From: Rhizophagus clarus | Taxonomy: Eukaryota; Glomeromycota; Glomeromycetes; Glomerales; Glomeraceae | DNA: 64,000 bases | Reading direction: 5' to 3' | Assembly (NCBI GenBank): GCA_015698045.1 | Contig: BLAL01000075.1 | Coordinates: 248,001 to 312,000 of the forward strand | Part shown: piece after piece, positions 24,261 through 35,856 of the stretch | How the letters are laid out: every line of letters starts with the position of its first letter | How positions within the stretch are numbered: the stretch's first letter is position 1 | Notes under the pieces: generated by a model | The model's database searches: none | Told to the model about the DNA's origin: nothing | Seen by the model: only the letters and a program-made list of their open reading frames with translations | Made by a program: the position numbers and the translations under genes

Positions 24261-24830
24261 TAATAGAATTGGTATTTGATGAACATGAAATATTGGTCAA
24301 AATTTTAATTATGTTAAATAACATTTTATTGAATGATATTGGAATTGATTACATATTATGACGGATTTACAAAAAGTGTTTGTAGCAATTTATATAAAGG
24401 TTTTATTGACGATGTTAAAAATATGAGAACTTATACATATTTGTAGTATATCCACTGATCTTAATTATCGGGTACAAACATCTTATTCTTAAAGCTGAAA
24501 TTTTTCTTTCAGAGTTTGAATTTCTTCGTCTCTCTTGGATAATTATTTCTCTATAGTTTTTACTTTTCAGTTTCACTTTATTTTAATAGATTGTATGAAT
24601 TTTTATATTTGAATAAAAATGCTTGAAATATTTTATGTATGAAAATAAACCGAATAAAATTTTATGATAAAATATAAGAATTAAAGAAATAAAAATTAAA
24701 AAAAATTAAAAATCCTCTATCATGAGAGTAAAACGTGTATATAAATAATTTTAAGTTTTGTTTAATAAATTATTTAATACGAATAAATTATTTTAATATG
24801 CGTAAAACTTTATATTATTTTTTTTATATT
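24261..24830. other. Intergenic AT-rich DNA
   Basis: Separates the two copies of the peptide-gene duplication. No gene is supported. Confidence 0.4.
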
Positions 24831-24834
24831 TCGG

Positions 24835-24955
24835 ATATGTTGTTGGGTCGGGCAAGTGACATGTCAGTAAAAAGTACATTCAGCAATATGACGTGTCGGG
24901 AAGTCATGGTTATCGGGCATAAAGGTATGTCAGAAAAATGGGTGTCGGAGTAAAT
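24835..24955. repeat. GTCGG / TGTCAG iteron cluster
   Basis: Words such as GGTCGGGCAAGTG, ATGTCAGTAAAAAG, GTGTCGGGAAG, TATCGGGCATAAAG and GTGTCGGAG are spaced about every 17-22 bp. They belong to the same family as the CCGACA clusters near 25.97, 32.28 and 38.4 kb. Confidence 0.45.
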
Positions 24956-25089
24956 CTTTTCTAATAATACAACAAGATTAAGTTTCACTTTGAAATCGGA
25001 TAATTCAAAAAATTATGGAGTCCATATTTTTCGTATTAAAATTATTAAAGTTAACACAAACTGAAATTAAAATTACTCTGTTGCTGATT

Positions 25090-25318
25090 GAAGTTAGCAC
25101 TTAGAATTCACGTCTGCGTCACGTTTTTATTTCCACACTGCTGTCTCTACTCAATACTCCTTTCTGAATTCTAAATGACTTCATCTGGGTCACGTTTGTC
25201 CGCAAAATCAGCGTCTAAATTATCAATAAAAAAAGTTATCTCATTATTTATTATAAACAAAAAACTTTATCTTAAAATATGATGATGATATTAACAATAA
25301 TTATTTTAGTAATTGCAT
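25090..25318 (-). pseudogene. Second, broken copy of the secreted-peptide gene
   Basis: The start ATGCAATTA at 25318 matches copy 1, but the signal-peptide frame is lost after five codons (TAA). After an acceptor-like TTTAG near 25232 the reading NADFADKRDPDEVI is followed by a stop. Further on, the DNA can be read as KRDADVNSKC and a stop, parallel to KRDIVAESQEFKC in copy 1. Upstream blocks also match copy 1, so gene and promoter were duplicated together, about 1.4 kb apart. Confidence 0.4.
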
Positions 25319-25650
25319 GATTTATTTTTTGTGCGTTATATATAAATTTTAATGTTAATTTATTTAAAGCTCTTTCTCAAAGTGTTTATATAAGAAAAAT
25401 TTTATACGATAACACGTTTTCCAAATCAATTTATGATTACATTTTTTTTTCATAAGACGAAGCAAAGGAGGAGCACAAAAGTATTTTTGCCACGTTTCTT
25501 TATATTGCGCCACAATTGATGGGCAGGGCTACTGTAATAATGGGAGGTTTTGATGTTAATCAACCGTAATCTATAAGATTGTTAATGAGGGCGAAGTAAA
25601 AGAGGTGTGCAAAAGTATTTTTCCACGTTTTTCTGCACTGCATCCGTAAA

Positions 25651-25959
25651 GTAAATGTTTTCTAGAGCGTGCACAATCTCCCAGATTCTAATATTTGAAA
25701 TCATTTCAATAATAGATATTAATCTATGTGGCTTATAATAGTAATCTTGAATGGCCATAAAATTTCAACTGTAATTCGCAATTGAGATGTCAGATATTTC
25801 TAATGCTAAAGGTAACTGTTATCTTACAGTAAACGTCACAATTGCTGTTTGCCGTAATAATTGATTTATGTTATACTCCTTAATGCATGGCATAAATCTT
25901 ACCGTGTGATGTATCTCTTTCCGTATGACGTGTCTCATGTAAACGATAGGGGAGCCATC
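25651..25959. other. Intergenic DNA
   Basis: No gene is supported; short Arg/Ile-rich readings here are noise. Confidence 0.4.
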
Positions 25960-26300
25960 CGAAATCCAGAAACTCAAAACCCTGACTGTCAAAATCCCGA
26001 CAGGTGCAAAATCCCGACAGGTCATTAATATTTTTTTTATTAGCATAAGATAGGAGTTTCACACTTATTTTTATCTGATAGAAGTTACTTAGAATTAGTT
26101 TAGGGTTAGTTTAGAGTTAGCTTAGGGTTAGTGTTAGGTTAGGGTTAGGGTTAGGGTTAGGTTTAGGCTAGGTTTAGGGTTAGGAAGGTGTTAGGAAAAA
26201 AACTGCGAGCGAAGCGAGCAAAGGAAGTTACTTAGGGTTAGAATAATTAAAGTAAATAAAGCAAATGAATTAACAAAAAAGTGTCGGGATTTCGTACCAT
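25960..26300. repeat. CCGACA iterons flanking a telomere-like tract
   Basis: The left side has AAATCCCGACAGGT twice (about 25990-26020), and the right side has the inverse GTGTCGGGATTT (about 26281). Between them lie the TTAGGG-like tract and a palindromic GCGAGCGAAGCGAGC (about 26207). The inverted CCGACA words suggest the arms of a fold-back or MITE-like element. Confidence 0.4.
26096..26196 (+). repeat. Interstitial telomere-like TTAGGG tract
   Basis: About 15 copies of TTAGGG and near variants (TTAGAG, TTAGGTT, TTAGGC) in 100 bp. The central part is an uninterrupted GGGTTAGGGTTAGGGTTAG. It is degenerate at both sides and embedded in non-telomeric DNA. Confidence 0.75.
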
Positions 26301-26402
26301 ACCCCCATCACTTGACGAAAATTACTTGCTGAATTTTATCTATTAATTGATATACTAAATTATAGTGACAAATCTATTTTTTACATTTTTTTTTTATATC
26401 TA

Positions 26403-27786
26403 CAGTCGGTGCTCAAAAGTATCCGGCAATGCCGATCATCAAATAATTTGCTAACACGTATCCTTAACTTTAAATGGTCATAAATCAACACCGATAGCAC
26501 CAAATTTGATAATTTTTTTTTTTTTTGAATAAAAATTATGATAGATTTTCTAAAAAAAAAAAAATTCATTTCTTTATAATACGTTTCTTTGTATAAAAAT
26601 GACAAAAACTCATGAGCTTACTCCCTTTGAGCGTGGTGAAATTGTCGGACTTTACAAGGGCTCACACAACATTACTAATATTTCTAAAACTTTGGATATA
26701 CCAAGAAGTACAGTAAATGACGTAATTGTTAAGTGGAAAAAAGATGGGTTGACGTCATCATCTCCTCGGCCTGGTAGACCACCCATTATGAATGATCGTG
26801 ATCAACAGCATCTTAATCGTTTAATTAGGGATGATAGACAGCAGTCTGTTGAAGATCTAACCAAAAAATTTAAAGAAATGGGGCTTAAATCTGTGAGTAC
26901 AGCTACTATACGTCGTAATCTTTATGAATTGGGGTATCATGGGCGGGCTGGGGTCAGGAAACCTTTTGTTTCAGAACAAAATCGTCTTAAACGCTTATCT
27001 TGGTGTAAGGAAAGGAAAAACTGGGAAAAAGAGTGGGAAAATGTGGTATGGAGCGATGAATCTCGATATCTTTTGTTTCAAAATGACTCTAACCATTGGG
27101 TTTGGCGCAAACCTAAAGAAAAATATGATGTTGATTGTCTTTTACCTACAGTTAAACAAGGCAGCCCTGGTATAATGGTTTGGGGTGCTTTTATTAGTAA
27201 TAAAATTGGTCCATTAGTAATTATTAGAGAAAATATTAATGCAAAAAAGTACCTAGAAATTTTACAGGAACATTTACTACCTTTTTTTGTGTCTCTTGGT
27301 AATGAAAATGAGTACATTTTCCAGGATGATAACGCGCCCGTTCATAGAGCAAATATAGTAACAGACTGGAAAAATGAAAATTCAATTAATTTTTTTCCGT
27401 GGCCAGCCCAGAGCCCGGACTTAAACCCTATCGAGCATGTATGGGATTTTTTGGAAAGGCAAGTTCGTAAGCGTGATCCAAGACCAAAATCTACCGAAGA
27501 ACTTATCTTGGCACTGCAGGAAGAGTGGGTCAAAATTGATTCAAATTTTTTGGAAACTTTAGTTTCTAGCATGCCAAGAAGAGTACGTGCTGTAATTAAA
27601 AGTAAAGGGTACCCTACCAAATATTAATAGTATACTTGAAAAGTTCATAATATTAGGATTCTGGCAATATCTGTTTTATTTTTTGTTATTAAGATAGTTT
27701 CGGAAAAATTAAAGGTTAAAATTCAATAAAATTTTTTCGATTTTGCCGATCATTTAAATTTGCCGGATATTTTTGAGCACCGACTG
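26403..27786 (+). mobile_element. Tc1/mariner transposon, apparently intact (1,384 bp)
   Basis: Inverted ends begin CAGTCGGTGCTCAAAA(G/A)TAT and continue into a CCGGCAA...CCGATCAT region. The TA target duplication lies at 26401-26402 and 27787-27788. The inverted ends differ at few positions and the transposase frame is whole, so the insertion looks young and may be autonomous. Confidence 0.93.
26599..27627 (+). CDS. Tc1-family transposase, DD34E, 342 residues
   Basis: Cut-and-paste transposase that binds the element's inverted ends in the nucleus and inserts at TA. Residues 1-50 form a helix-turn-helix (LTPFERGEIVGLY through PRSTVNDVIVKW). SSPRPGRPP (54-62) is the GRPR-like AT-hook, and a second helical domain follows to about 110. 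The catalytic triad is visible: D153 (WSDESRY), D244 (FQDDNAPVH) and E279 (DLNPIEHVW), with 34 residues between the last two. The length is that of a full Tc1 transposase and there are no stops or frameshifts. The ATG lies 196 bp inside the left end. Antisense readings over the same DNA are shadows. Confidence 0.95.
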   Translation: MTKTHELTPFERGEIVGLYKGSHNITNISKTLDIPRSTVNDVIVKWKKDGLTSSSPRPGRPPIMNDRDQQHLNRLIRDDRQQSVEDLTKKFKEMGLKSVSTATIRRNLYELGYHGRAGVRKPFVSEQNRLKRLSWCKERKNWEKEWENVVWSDESRYLLFQNDSNHWVWRKPKEKYDVDCLLPTVKQGSPGIMVWGAFISNKIGPLVIIRENINAKKYLEILQEHLLPFFVSLGNENEYIFQDDNAPVHRANIVTDWKNENSINFFPWPAQSPDLNPIEHVWDFLERQVRKRDPRPKSTEELILALQEEWVKIDSNFLETLVSSMPRRVRAVIKSKGYPTKY

Positions 27787-27788
27787 TA

Positions 27789-28393
27789 GGTTTTACTATA
27801 AAATTAATATCGCTAAATCTATTCCTCATAATATTTGGTTCTATTTACAACTATTTAAAATACGTTCTTACTTCTTTCCAATAATAAAATCAATTTTCAG
27901 ATAGAATAAAATACAATCAAAAATCATTTTCAGTCTTGGAGGATCAATTTCGATTAGTGAATTAAATAATTATCATTTATTTTATTATATGTATAATGTA
28001 TAAAATTTCGTAATTTTTCATATAAATGCATATTAATATACTGTACATAGATTATTTCTAAAATTTAATTTAATTTAATTTAATTTATTGTTTAATAATT
28101 ATAACGTATAATACGCGGCATTGGCATGTCAGTTTTGTGGGCGTGGTTTATTATTTATTTTTATTTTTACAGGAGGGTACCACATATTACAGAAGTATAT
28201 AAAATCATTTAAAAACGGATGCACTAAATAAATAAACTGAAATATAATGTTACCATGACATTGGACCCCAGTGATAGCAACGTGACCTCTATACGAGGAC
28301 GTAATCACCACATGGGCGTGGTTTATTATGTTTATTAATAGGATGTGACAAATATTTGTCACTGATCACGTGATTACTGAAACGCGCAGTTTA
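27789..28393. other. Intergenic DNA with GGGCGTGGTTTATTAT direct repeats
   Basis: TGGGCGTGGTTTATTAT occurs at about 28138 and 28312, and an inverted relative (AAAAACCACGCCACACAAAA) lies beyond the MULE at about 32197. The MULE may therefore have landed inside an older element. Four tandem TTTAA words are at 28061-28085. Confidence 0.4.
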
Positions 28394-28501
28394 TATTTAT
28401 CTCAACTCATGCAGCGACCCCCTAATTTCTCCGGGTTACACAAAATCTGATTGGTGAGATTTGTATAATATCTGCTGTGCCGAAATGTAAAATCATTTTT
28501 A

Positions 28502-29432
28502 CAGTCCCCGGCAAAAGTAATGGCGGTCAGTTTTTTTAATATAACACATAAATTTATAATAAAGTTATAAATTTTTTTTTTATTTTCAGAAAGAGGAGTC
28601 AAAAATACATATATTTTATTATTTAATAAATATTGGGTTTGACCTCTATCTGTATCAAAACATGCTTCAATTTGATTTTGCATGCTATTATCGTTAATAA
28701 CCTCGCTATCAATAACTATGCTATTTTCGAAATTATTTCACTCCTTTTTTAATAAATTGAGAAATAGTTTGTACCATTTTTTCCTTTTTTTGCATTACCA
28801 TTTTCTTAATATACTGCATCAAAAACAAACAAAAATTCTCATTGGGATTTGAGATCTGGGCTTTAAAATGAACAAAAAAAAAAATCATTATAGAAGGAAA
28901 AATTTTAAATATCATGGATATAATTATTTTATATCATCATAATAAAAAGCTTACCAATGGTCTAAAAAAACGTTTGATTAGTCAAAAATACACATATTTC
29001 AAAGTTATCATGATGAAAATTAAAAAAAATGTGAAATGATGATCATTTCGATTCTGGCAGTAATTTTTTATGATATAAGTTTAGTGCGACACTTTGAATA
29101 AAATATTCAGAATTTTGGCATTTTTTGTAAGAAAGGGATACATTGTTTTATAGGAATGCAAAAATTTCCAGTTCAATTAGAAATTTCCTAAAAATTTGTT
29201 TCATGAAAAAGTTACCAGCCTCATAAGTAGAATTTATTGTAATAGAAGCTATTGTGGGTAATAAAACAGGAATAATGCCAGTAATTGACATTACTTTTTT
29301 TTTATTGCTTTTTAAATGAGCATATCACTGTTCAATTTGGTATAATAAGTAATGATTTAATCGAGGTAGTAATGAAGTTATAACCAAATTAAGAAGCGGT
29401 ATTCTCACCGCCATTACTTTCGCCTGGGACTG
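28502..29432. mobile_element. Mariner-type non-autonomous element nested in the MULE (931 bp)
   Basis: Inverted ends read CAGTCCC(C/A)GGC(A/G)AAAGT followed by AATGGCGGT. A TA duplication lies at 28500-28501 and 29433-29434. No transposase domain is visible; a 93-residue minus-strand reading crossing its left end has no recognised motif. It must be younger than the MULE it interrupts. Confidence 0.8.
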
Positions 29433-29562
29433 TAACATTAAAAAAAATTTTAATATTTAAAACATTCATTTTATTCTATTTATTAATTATTAACATGAAA
29501 AAAATTTTTTATATTTTATATTTTTTGACATTTTAGTACTTTATTTTTTTTTGAAGCAATTA

Positions 29563-32000
29563 TTATCTTAAAAACATCGTATGTTTTTTAGAATCTTTAT
29601 ACGTTCGCCCTCTTACTCGTTTTTTCTGTGCATGATTAATATCATCCATCATGTCGCACACTCTTTTTGATTCATTTAACAACATTTTTACATGTCGCAA
29701 ATTACCTGCTTGATATTCTTCTTGCAAATGTTGAAGAAAATTTTGATGTTTTTCTAAATGCTTTACATATTCTTCAAATGAAACTAATGTTTCTTCATCA
29801 CTTTCATTTATCTCTTGCATTTCTTTTATTGTATTTGTTCCAGCAGAAATATTAAGGTCTAAATTAATTTCTTTAATATTATCTAAATTCCCAAATTTTC
29901 AAAAAGGATATTCACGGTTACGGTGAAATTCATTGTACAATAACCTTTTTGAAGTGCCATTAATTGCTTGTATTAAATGTTTAAAAATTAAAAATCTACT
30001 TCTGAGAAACGCGGGACAACTGCAAATCCATCTATTTGTATCAATAAAGTATCTTTCTGCTTCATTTATACTTAATTCTTTAGCACAACATAATTTCCAC
30101 TCTCGTTTAAATTCTTCCCACCAATGAGGGTTTATATAATTTGCAATTAGTTGATTATAACGAACTTCTTGATCTGGCAATACCTTTTCACGAAGAACAT
30201 AAATAACATAATCTAATCTTGGGCGATTAAATCGATATAAATAATCATGTTTGACAACCTTCCAGTGAGCTTCAATTAGCATATTTGTTTTGGCATATGG
30301 AATTGATTGCCTACAACTTCGTGCTCATAAATACCAACGATCCTTTGAATACCAAGAAAAATAAAGATAATACCAAAGGCGTGGATTATTGTGCTCTATA
30401 CAAAATTGATAAATTTCCTTTACAGCAGTTTTCCAAATTTCATCTGAAGTAAAAAATAAACCATTTTTATCAACAGGAATTAAAGGATACATATTAAAAT
30501 GGCGTTCAATTAATGCAAGTGCAGTTTTTTGCAACTTTGCTGGAAAATTATTCCATTTTGACCATTATTTGGAATAAAATTTCTGTCTATAAATGGAAAT
30601 AATTCCATATCCACAGCTATAAATGTATTGTATCACTCCTGCTTTTTGCTTGATCTCATTTTGGTTAATATTGCCTTCTTAACATTCCATAGACACAATT
30701 GAATATCTGCATTTTGTCAAATAGATCGGGCTGCATTTATTTCTGCAAAATCTTTATCTGTAAAAATGTATTCTGGTTCAAGCTTAAGTTCCTTAAACTT
30801 TGATAAAAATTCTGATAAAATCATTGTTTTTGTTGATTCTAATTCATCTACAACATCCAAAATTAAGTATCCTAACGCAAATCCAGTTCTATACTTTTCA
30901 CCAATAATTCCATATAATTCAAATCTCCCTTTTGCAGTTTTATACGTTGCATCTATATGAATTTCTTTAATGTTTTTTAATTTATTTAAAAATGATGTAG
31001 AAAAGCCAATTGCAGTTAAAGTGCTTGTTGATTTTGTCATTAATAACATGCACTCTTTTGATTGATATTCCTTATCTAAAAGAGCTATTGCTGATTTTAT
31101 TGGATCATCTTCATATTGATATATAGAACGAACTGATAAACTCCACCAATAGTAAATTTGTTTTCCTGTTATGTTGCTCATATCAAACTGAATTGAAAGA
31201 TGATTGCATAATTTTAAAGGATCAAGATGTTTATTCCTTTCAATTTCATCTTTTATTTCATCAGGCACTAATGGTTGGAAAGAAGGTCGTTCATGAAGAT
31301 GATCATGTTGAAGTTGTATATGTGCATATTCTGTTTTCAAATTAACCCATATTGTTAGTCTTCCATTGCATTCATACCGTACCATTCTTTTTCTATTCGA
31401 ATTTTTATAATTGCTTAAAGTAGAAGATTGGCTACAAGTAAAATATGTTGTTCCTATTTTATCAGGCTCCTGTATTGATAAAGTTGTTTTATCAAAGCTA
31501 TATTCAATAATTAAAAATGTAAAGTAAATTCCTAATTTTTAATAAAAAAAAATTACCAAAGAAAAGTTATTATACTTACTTCCATTTGTACCCATCTCCA
31601 TTTTCAAATTGTTTACGAATAGATTTAGTTATTTCAACTAATGGCTGATCTAATTTTTCAAGTAAAATAATAATCCCAAATCCTTCGGTATTATTTGTTT
31701 CAATAAGAGCTTGAACAATTTGAGAAAGTCGTTCTATACGTGTTTCTAAAAGAACATCATCATTATTTTGCCCTGTATTATTATTTAATGTTTTTAAAAA
31801 GTATCATCAATATCAACTTGTTCTGCATTATTTATATTAATACTTGCTAAAGGTTTTCGTATATTAGTAGAAAATTTTTTAGGGTGATATTTTTTTTGAC
31901 GATTGGTTAAACAGGAGTTGCATGTTTTTGCAAGTTTATCTTTAATATATTTAAATGATGCTTCAGGACGGACTACTTTACAACTTTTACATAGAGGCAT
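29563..32000 (-). pseudogene. MULE transposase relic with SWIM zinc finger
   Basis: Minus-strand order: an N-terminal CxxC pair (CKSC...CNSC, start 32000); an intron 31579-31498 (GT-AG); a Cys/His region (YECNGRLTIW...HDHLH); the MULE catalytic region with D in HIDATYKTAKGRFELYG and in FTDKDFAEINA; the block HWKVVKHDYLYRFNRPRLD; a SWIM-type CSCPAFLRSRF...KHL, its third Cys replaced by Phe; and an acidic C-tail ending at 29563. In-frame TGA codons interrupt it at 30717-30719, 30633-30635, 30325-30327 and 29899-29901, and at least two frameshifts are seen (near 31800 and 30560). Most of the stops sit where family members have Trp. This copy cannot make a transposase. Confidence 0.85.
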
Positions 32001-32137
32001 TGTTAAAAAAAAATGGCGTAAGAACAAGAACAAAAGGATAAATAATCATATTATTATTATATTCTACAAATCTCGCCAATCAGATTTCGTGTAACCCAGA
32101 GAAATTTGGAGGGTCGCTGTATGAGTTTATTTATCTC

Positions 32138-32350
32138 AGTTTTTTTTAGTGGCCTGATCTCCATTTGTCACTGCATAAACCATCACACCCCACCAAAAAC
32201 CACGCCACACAAAATGGAGGTGCAAACATTGACGTAATGACATAATAGTAGGTAGCTACCTTAAAAAAATCAATGGCAGACAACTTCCCGACAACCTTTT
32301 TCCCGACATACCCTTTGCTCGACAATTATTGCCCGACAAGACATTCCTAC
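32138..32350. repeat. CCGACA iteron cluster next to the MULE
   Basis: CCCGACA or CTCGACA words occur about every 15-20 bp between 32280 and 32342 (CTTCCCGACAACC, TTTCCCGACATACC, GCCCGACAAGACA). Just before, ACCACGCCACACAAAATGG is the inverted relative of GGGCGTGGTTTATT at 28138. Confidence 0.5.
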
Positions 32351-33649
32351 TAACAATAAGGGCGATTAACTAACAAACATAAATAAATATTTCGCATCGT
32401 TAAAATAATCAGCAGGACATTGAAGGACATACCATTTGGTAGAGTTACTCCTGAAAACCTCAATTTTAGGTGAATTTTGCGGTAAAATATCGTAAACTAA
32501 ATTGAATAGTGATACAGAACGGAATGGTGTGTAGTTGGATATACACGCATAATGTTTTGGATGTTTGGTCAACTAATTCAATCAAAAACTGTATATAACA
32601 CCATATAAAATTTTACTATTAAAGAATTTTTCACGCAACAATAAATATGGCAATAATAAATAATCATCTCATTATATTTTTACAATGCGATACTTGGTAA
32701 TATTACCCATTAAAAATTTGGAAATATTTAATTAGCATTCGAAAAGTCTAAAAAAATTGAATAAACACCAAATAACTTGAAAAATAATGTCACAGTCCCA
32801 CATTTTTTGAGAAACACTTTTTTCCTTATGTTGGAAAGTGATATTTGAGATACGAGTGATCTCTTTTGAAAAAAAAAAACTCACACATCAAAGAGACATT
32901 GATTTAGAACATTATTATAAATTTAGAATATATGTAATATGGAAAATTTGATTTTATGGAAGTATGAAAACATATAAAATTGGTAAGAAATTTATTATAA
33001 GATGGAAAAATCCTAAAATCAAAACTATATGATACAATTTGCTGTTAAATTATGTTGATCGTACACCTCAGCGTAACATGTAACATTCAAATAATAAATA
33101 ACCCTTCTGGCTCGCGCTATAATAAATTTGGTTAGTTCGTCTATTCATGTTGTCGCATGGCAAAATATCAATTAATACTCCTTTCAGCCTAACTAATATG
33201 CGACGTTACTGTATTGATTACCCTTATTGGTAAATATTCAAGACAGTGCACGAGGAAGGTCAAGACTCAAGATGGTAATTAGTACATCTAATATTGGTCA
33301 CTTCGATTAGTATATTAAAATGGTTCACACTCCAATAAGTTATATACTGTATATTTGAAATGTGGCATGCTCATTTAATGTACCACAAGCTAGTATAGTT
33401 GAAATATGTAAACTTCAAAAATAACCTGAAAGATTATTTACGTAATTATTTAATTGGTATCTAAATTCAATATCTATATTTTTTATTAAAGTTCATTATG
33501 TCTATGCTACACTAACCTATAATTTATTATTAATGTAACTATTTTTAGCTCTAATTGTAGGTCTAGAATAATGAATACGAACAAAAAGTAACTTTCTATG
33601 CCATAAATAATAATTAATTGATATAATGAGTTTTTATCTTCTTCATTTG
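32351..33649. other. Intergenic AT-rich DNA
   Basis: No supported gene. It lies downstream of the permease stop on the minus strand, so its upper end includes the permease 3' UTR. Confidence 0.5.
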
Positions 33650-35856
33650 CTAGTTTTCAATAATAATAGATTCTCTTTGTTTTTTCAAAGTATTCCACCA
33701 ATAATAAAAGAAATACCAAAATACTAAAGCAATAAAAAGAAATCCATAACTAATAAATAATGGAGCCATTTGTTGAACCGTTTCTTCTCTTGGATCACAA
33801 TTTAGATTATCTTTATGGCATTGAACATGTATAACAAAAGAAAACACTAAAATGAATAATCCTGCCAATATAAAAATCCAGACAAAAGGTAATGGAACTT
33901 CATATTCTCGGGTTAACTTTGATGATGATATACTAGAATTTTCATTTAATTCTTTACCATCATTCATTTCAAATTGTTTTTTCTTTAATTCAATTTTTTT
34001 ATTACGTCGAATTACCTGTCATAATTTATAAGTCTAATTTAGCTTTTGATCTTGTATACAGCATATATCAGATATATATACATATATGTTATAATAATAT
34101 AAACAAATTACATACCAATAAACCTATTCCAGTAGCGAAATAAAAAATCCAATAACTATACATTGAAAAAGTTGAAAATAATACAAAACTTGTAGTAGTA
34201 AAACTACTTCCAACAAATAATATAATAAATGAACACCAGATAAACTGTACGAGCAAAGCATTCATTGGCGTATTATAATGATGATGCCAGGTTCTTAATT
34301 CTTTAGAGTATTTTGGGAAAAAATCCGATGCTGCCGCCGCGACAATAACTCTTGATCCACTAAAATTTCATCAAACATAATATTATTGTTAATATGAAAC
34401 AAAACAAGTACACATATTATGCTTATGCCAAAAAATTTTTACCTCCACACACTTGTTGCCGCAGTACCAATTACAGAGAGTACAATCAGAACGGTAAAAA
34501 TTCTAATGACTACATCAGATTCACCGAATAATTTACTAAAGAATGTCGCGGCTATAGTTTCATCTTTTTTATCATCATTTGATATATCATCTCTCGGGAC
34601 AACTGAAATAAATGCAACATTTACGAGAAGATCTACATATATAAACGAGTTGTTTAGAAATATATTTATACATTACATTATTTTATTAAATATATTGTAT
34701 TCTTGCTTTACATACACATTAATGTAACGATTCCGACACTGATACTATTACTGAAGATAAGTTTCTTTTCTGGTCTTCGGAACTCATCCAGAGAGTCTAT
34801 AAAATTAATAATTTTGTTATTGATATCAATTAATTTTTCAAAAAAAAAGTTTAAATGACTTACAATTCAAAGTATTCCACCCATCATAGCTAAACATAAT
34901 CTATAATAAAACGAAATAATATTTAAATTTGTGTACGAATAAAACTTTTACAAATCATAAAACGAATATACTTGCCAATAGAATAGAAGCAGAATACGCT
35001 GCAATGCTCGTATTTCCATCTAATGAAGTTTCCCAGTTATTACGGTTTTCAGAATTCGATAATAATCTATAAATTCCGGCTATCGCAATAGTTGAATACG
35101 TAATCATTTTTATGACAGCTAGGGATTGATTTATATAATTCGCCCATTTGTTATTAATCATATGATAAGCTGTTATAATAAATAAATATAAAACTGCCAA
35201 TAATTTTATAAACCTAAAAATAAAATAAAATCTTAGTCTCTTCAAAATTTCCATTAATTTAATAAAACATTCTATTACCAAAATGGAGAAAAAGGAAGAT
35301 GCCATCCAGATTCATTTTGATTAATAACCTCCTCATCATATCTATGACCTTTAATAGTATAAAATGAATATTGTGCCGCTGATTGTAAAACTGCACTAGT
35401 AACCCCTGGTCGAATTGCACTAAATTAAAAAGAAAACAATAATAAATAATATATACAACAATTATAAACAAATTTTTTTACGAAAAATAGAATTTATACT
35501 TGCAAAATATGCATAAAACTAAAAAGATAACTCATCAAAATTTTTGGCTTGGGGTAGGCTGTTTGTAAATACTTTGTTTCTCCTCCACTTATCTTATGTA
35601 TAACGCCGAGTTCAACATAAGACAATGATCCCGCCATACTTACAATTCCACCGATGAACCATAATAACAATACGATTCTAGGAGATTTTACCATATTCCA
35701 AATAATTCCTGGAGTAGTAACAATTCCTGAACCTATTATGGTATTTACATTCAGTCCAATACCAAAAACTACACCTAAAAGTTTATTTTGTCTCTTCTCT
35801 TGAGGATCTGTCTGAGGCTCATTTGATGGTGTGAAATCACCATTAATTACAAGCAT
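33650..35856 (-). CDS. Amino-acid permease (APC superfamily, LAT/AA_permease_2 type), 8 exons
   Basis: Predicted 549-residue, 12-helix membrane transporter for amino acids. Exons: 35856-35504, 35419-35279, 35213-34976, 34900-34864, 34796-34716, 34632-34443, 34359-34116, 34015-33650. The hallmark first-helix motif IIGSGIVTTPG (40-50) is present, as are ELG and GGE after helix 2, SYDGWNTLN around helix 6, the DEFRRP loop, and the GSRVIVAAASDFFP block before helix 8. The last exon holds the final helices and a short cytoplasmic tail. Two introns (35503-35420 and 34975-34901) fit the frame only with GC-AG ends, both donors reading GCAAGTAT; the remaining five are GT-AG. Exon 4 is only 37 nt. The closest known types by motif are fungal methionine-permease-like and animal LAT-type exchangers; substrate not decided. 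No damage is seen. Confidence 0.85.

Larger units (their letters stand above)
28404..32127 (-). mobile_element. MULE (Mutator-like) DNA transposon, 3.7 kb, broken
   Basis: Inverted ends of about 70 bp begin AACTCAT(G/A)CAGCGACCC and contain GGGTTACAC and AAATCTGATTGG. The 10 bp duplication TATTTATCTC lies outside both ends (28394-28403; 32128-32137). The transposase relic is on the minus strand, and a 931 bp mariner-like MITE is nested in its 3' part. The clean target duplication but damaged coding region suggests moderate age. Confidence 0.9.

Noticed and set aside
26096-26196. A true chromosome end
   Set aside because: Genes and elements continue on both sides and the tract is short and degenerate.
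27078-27620. Antisense readings inside the Tc1 transposase
   Set aside because: Shadows of the well-supported DD34E frame.
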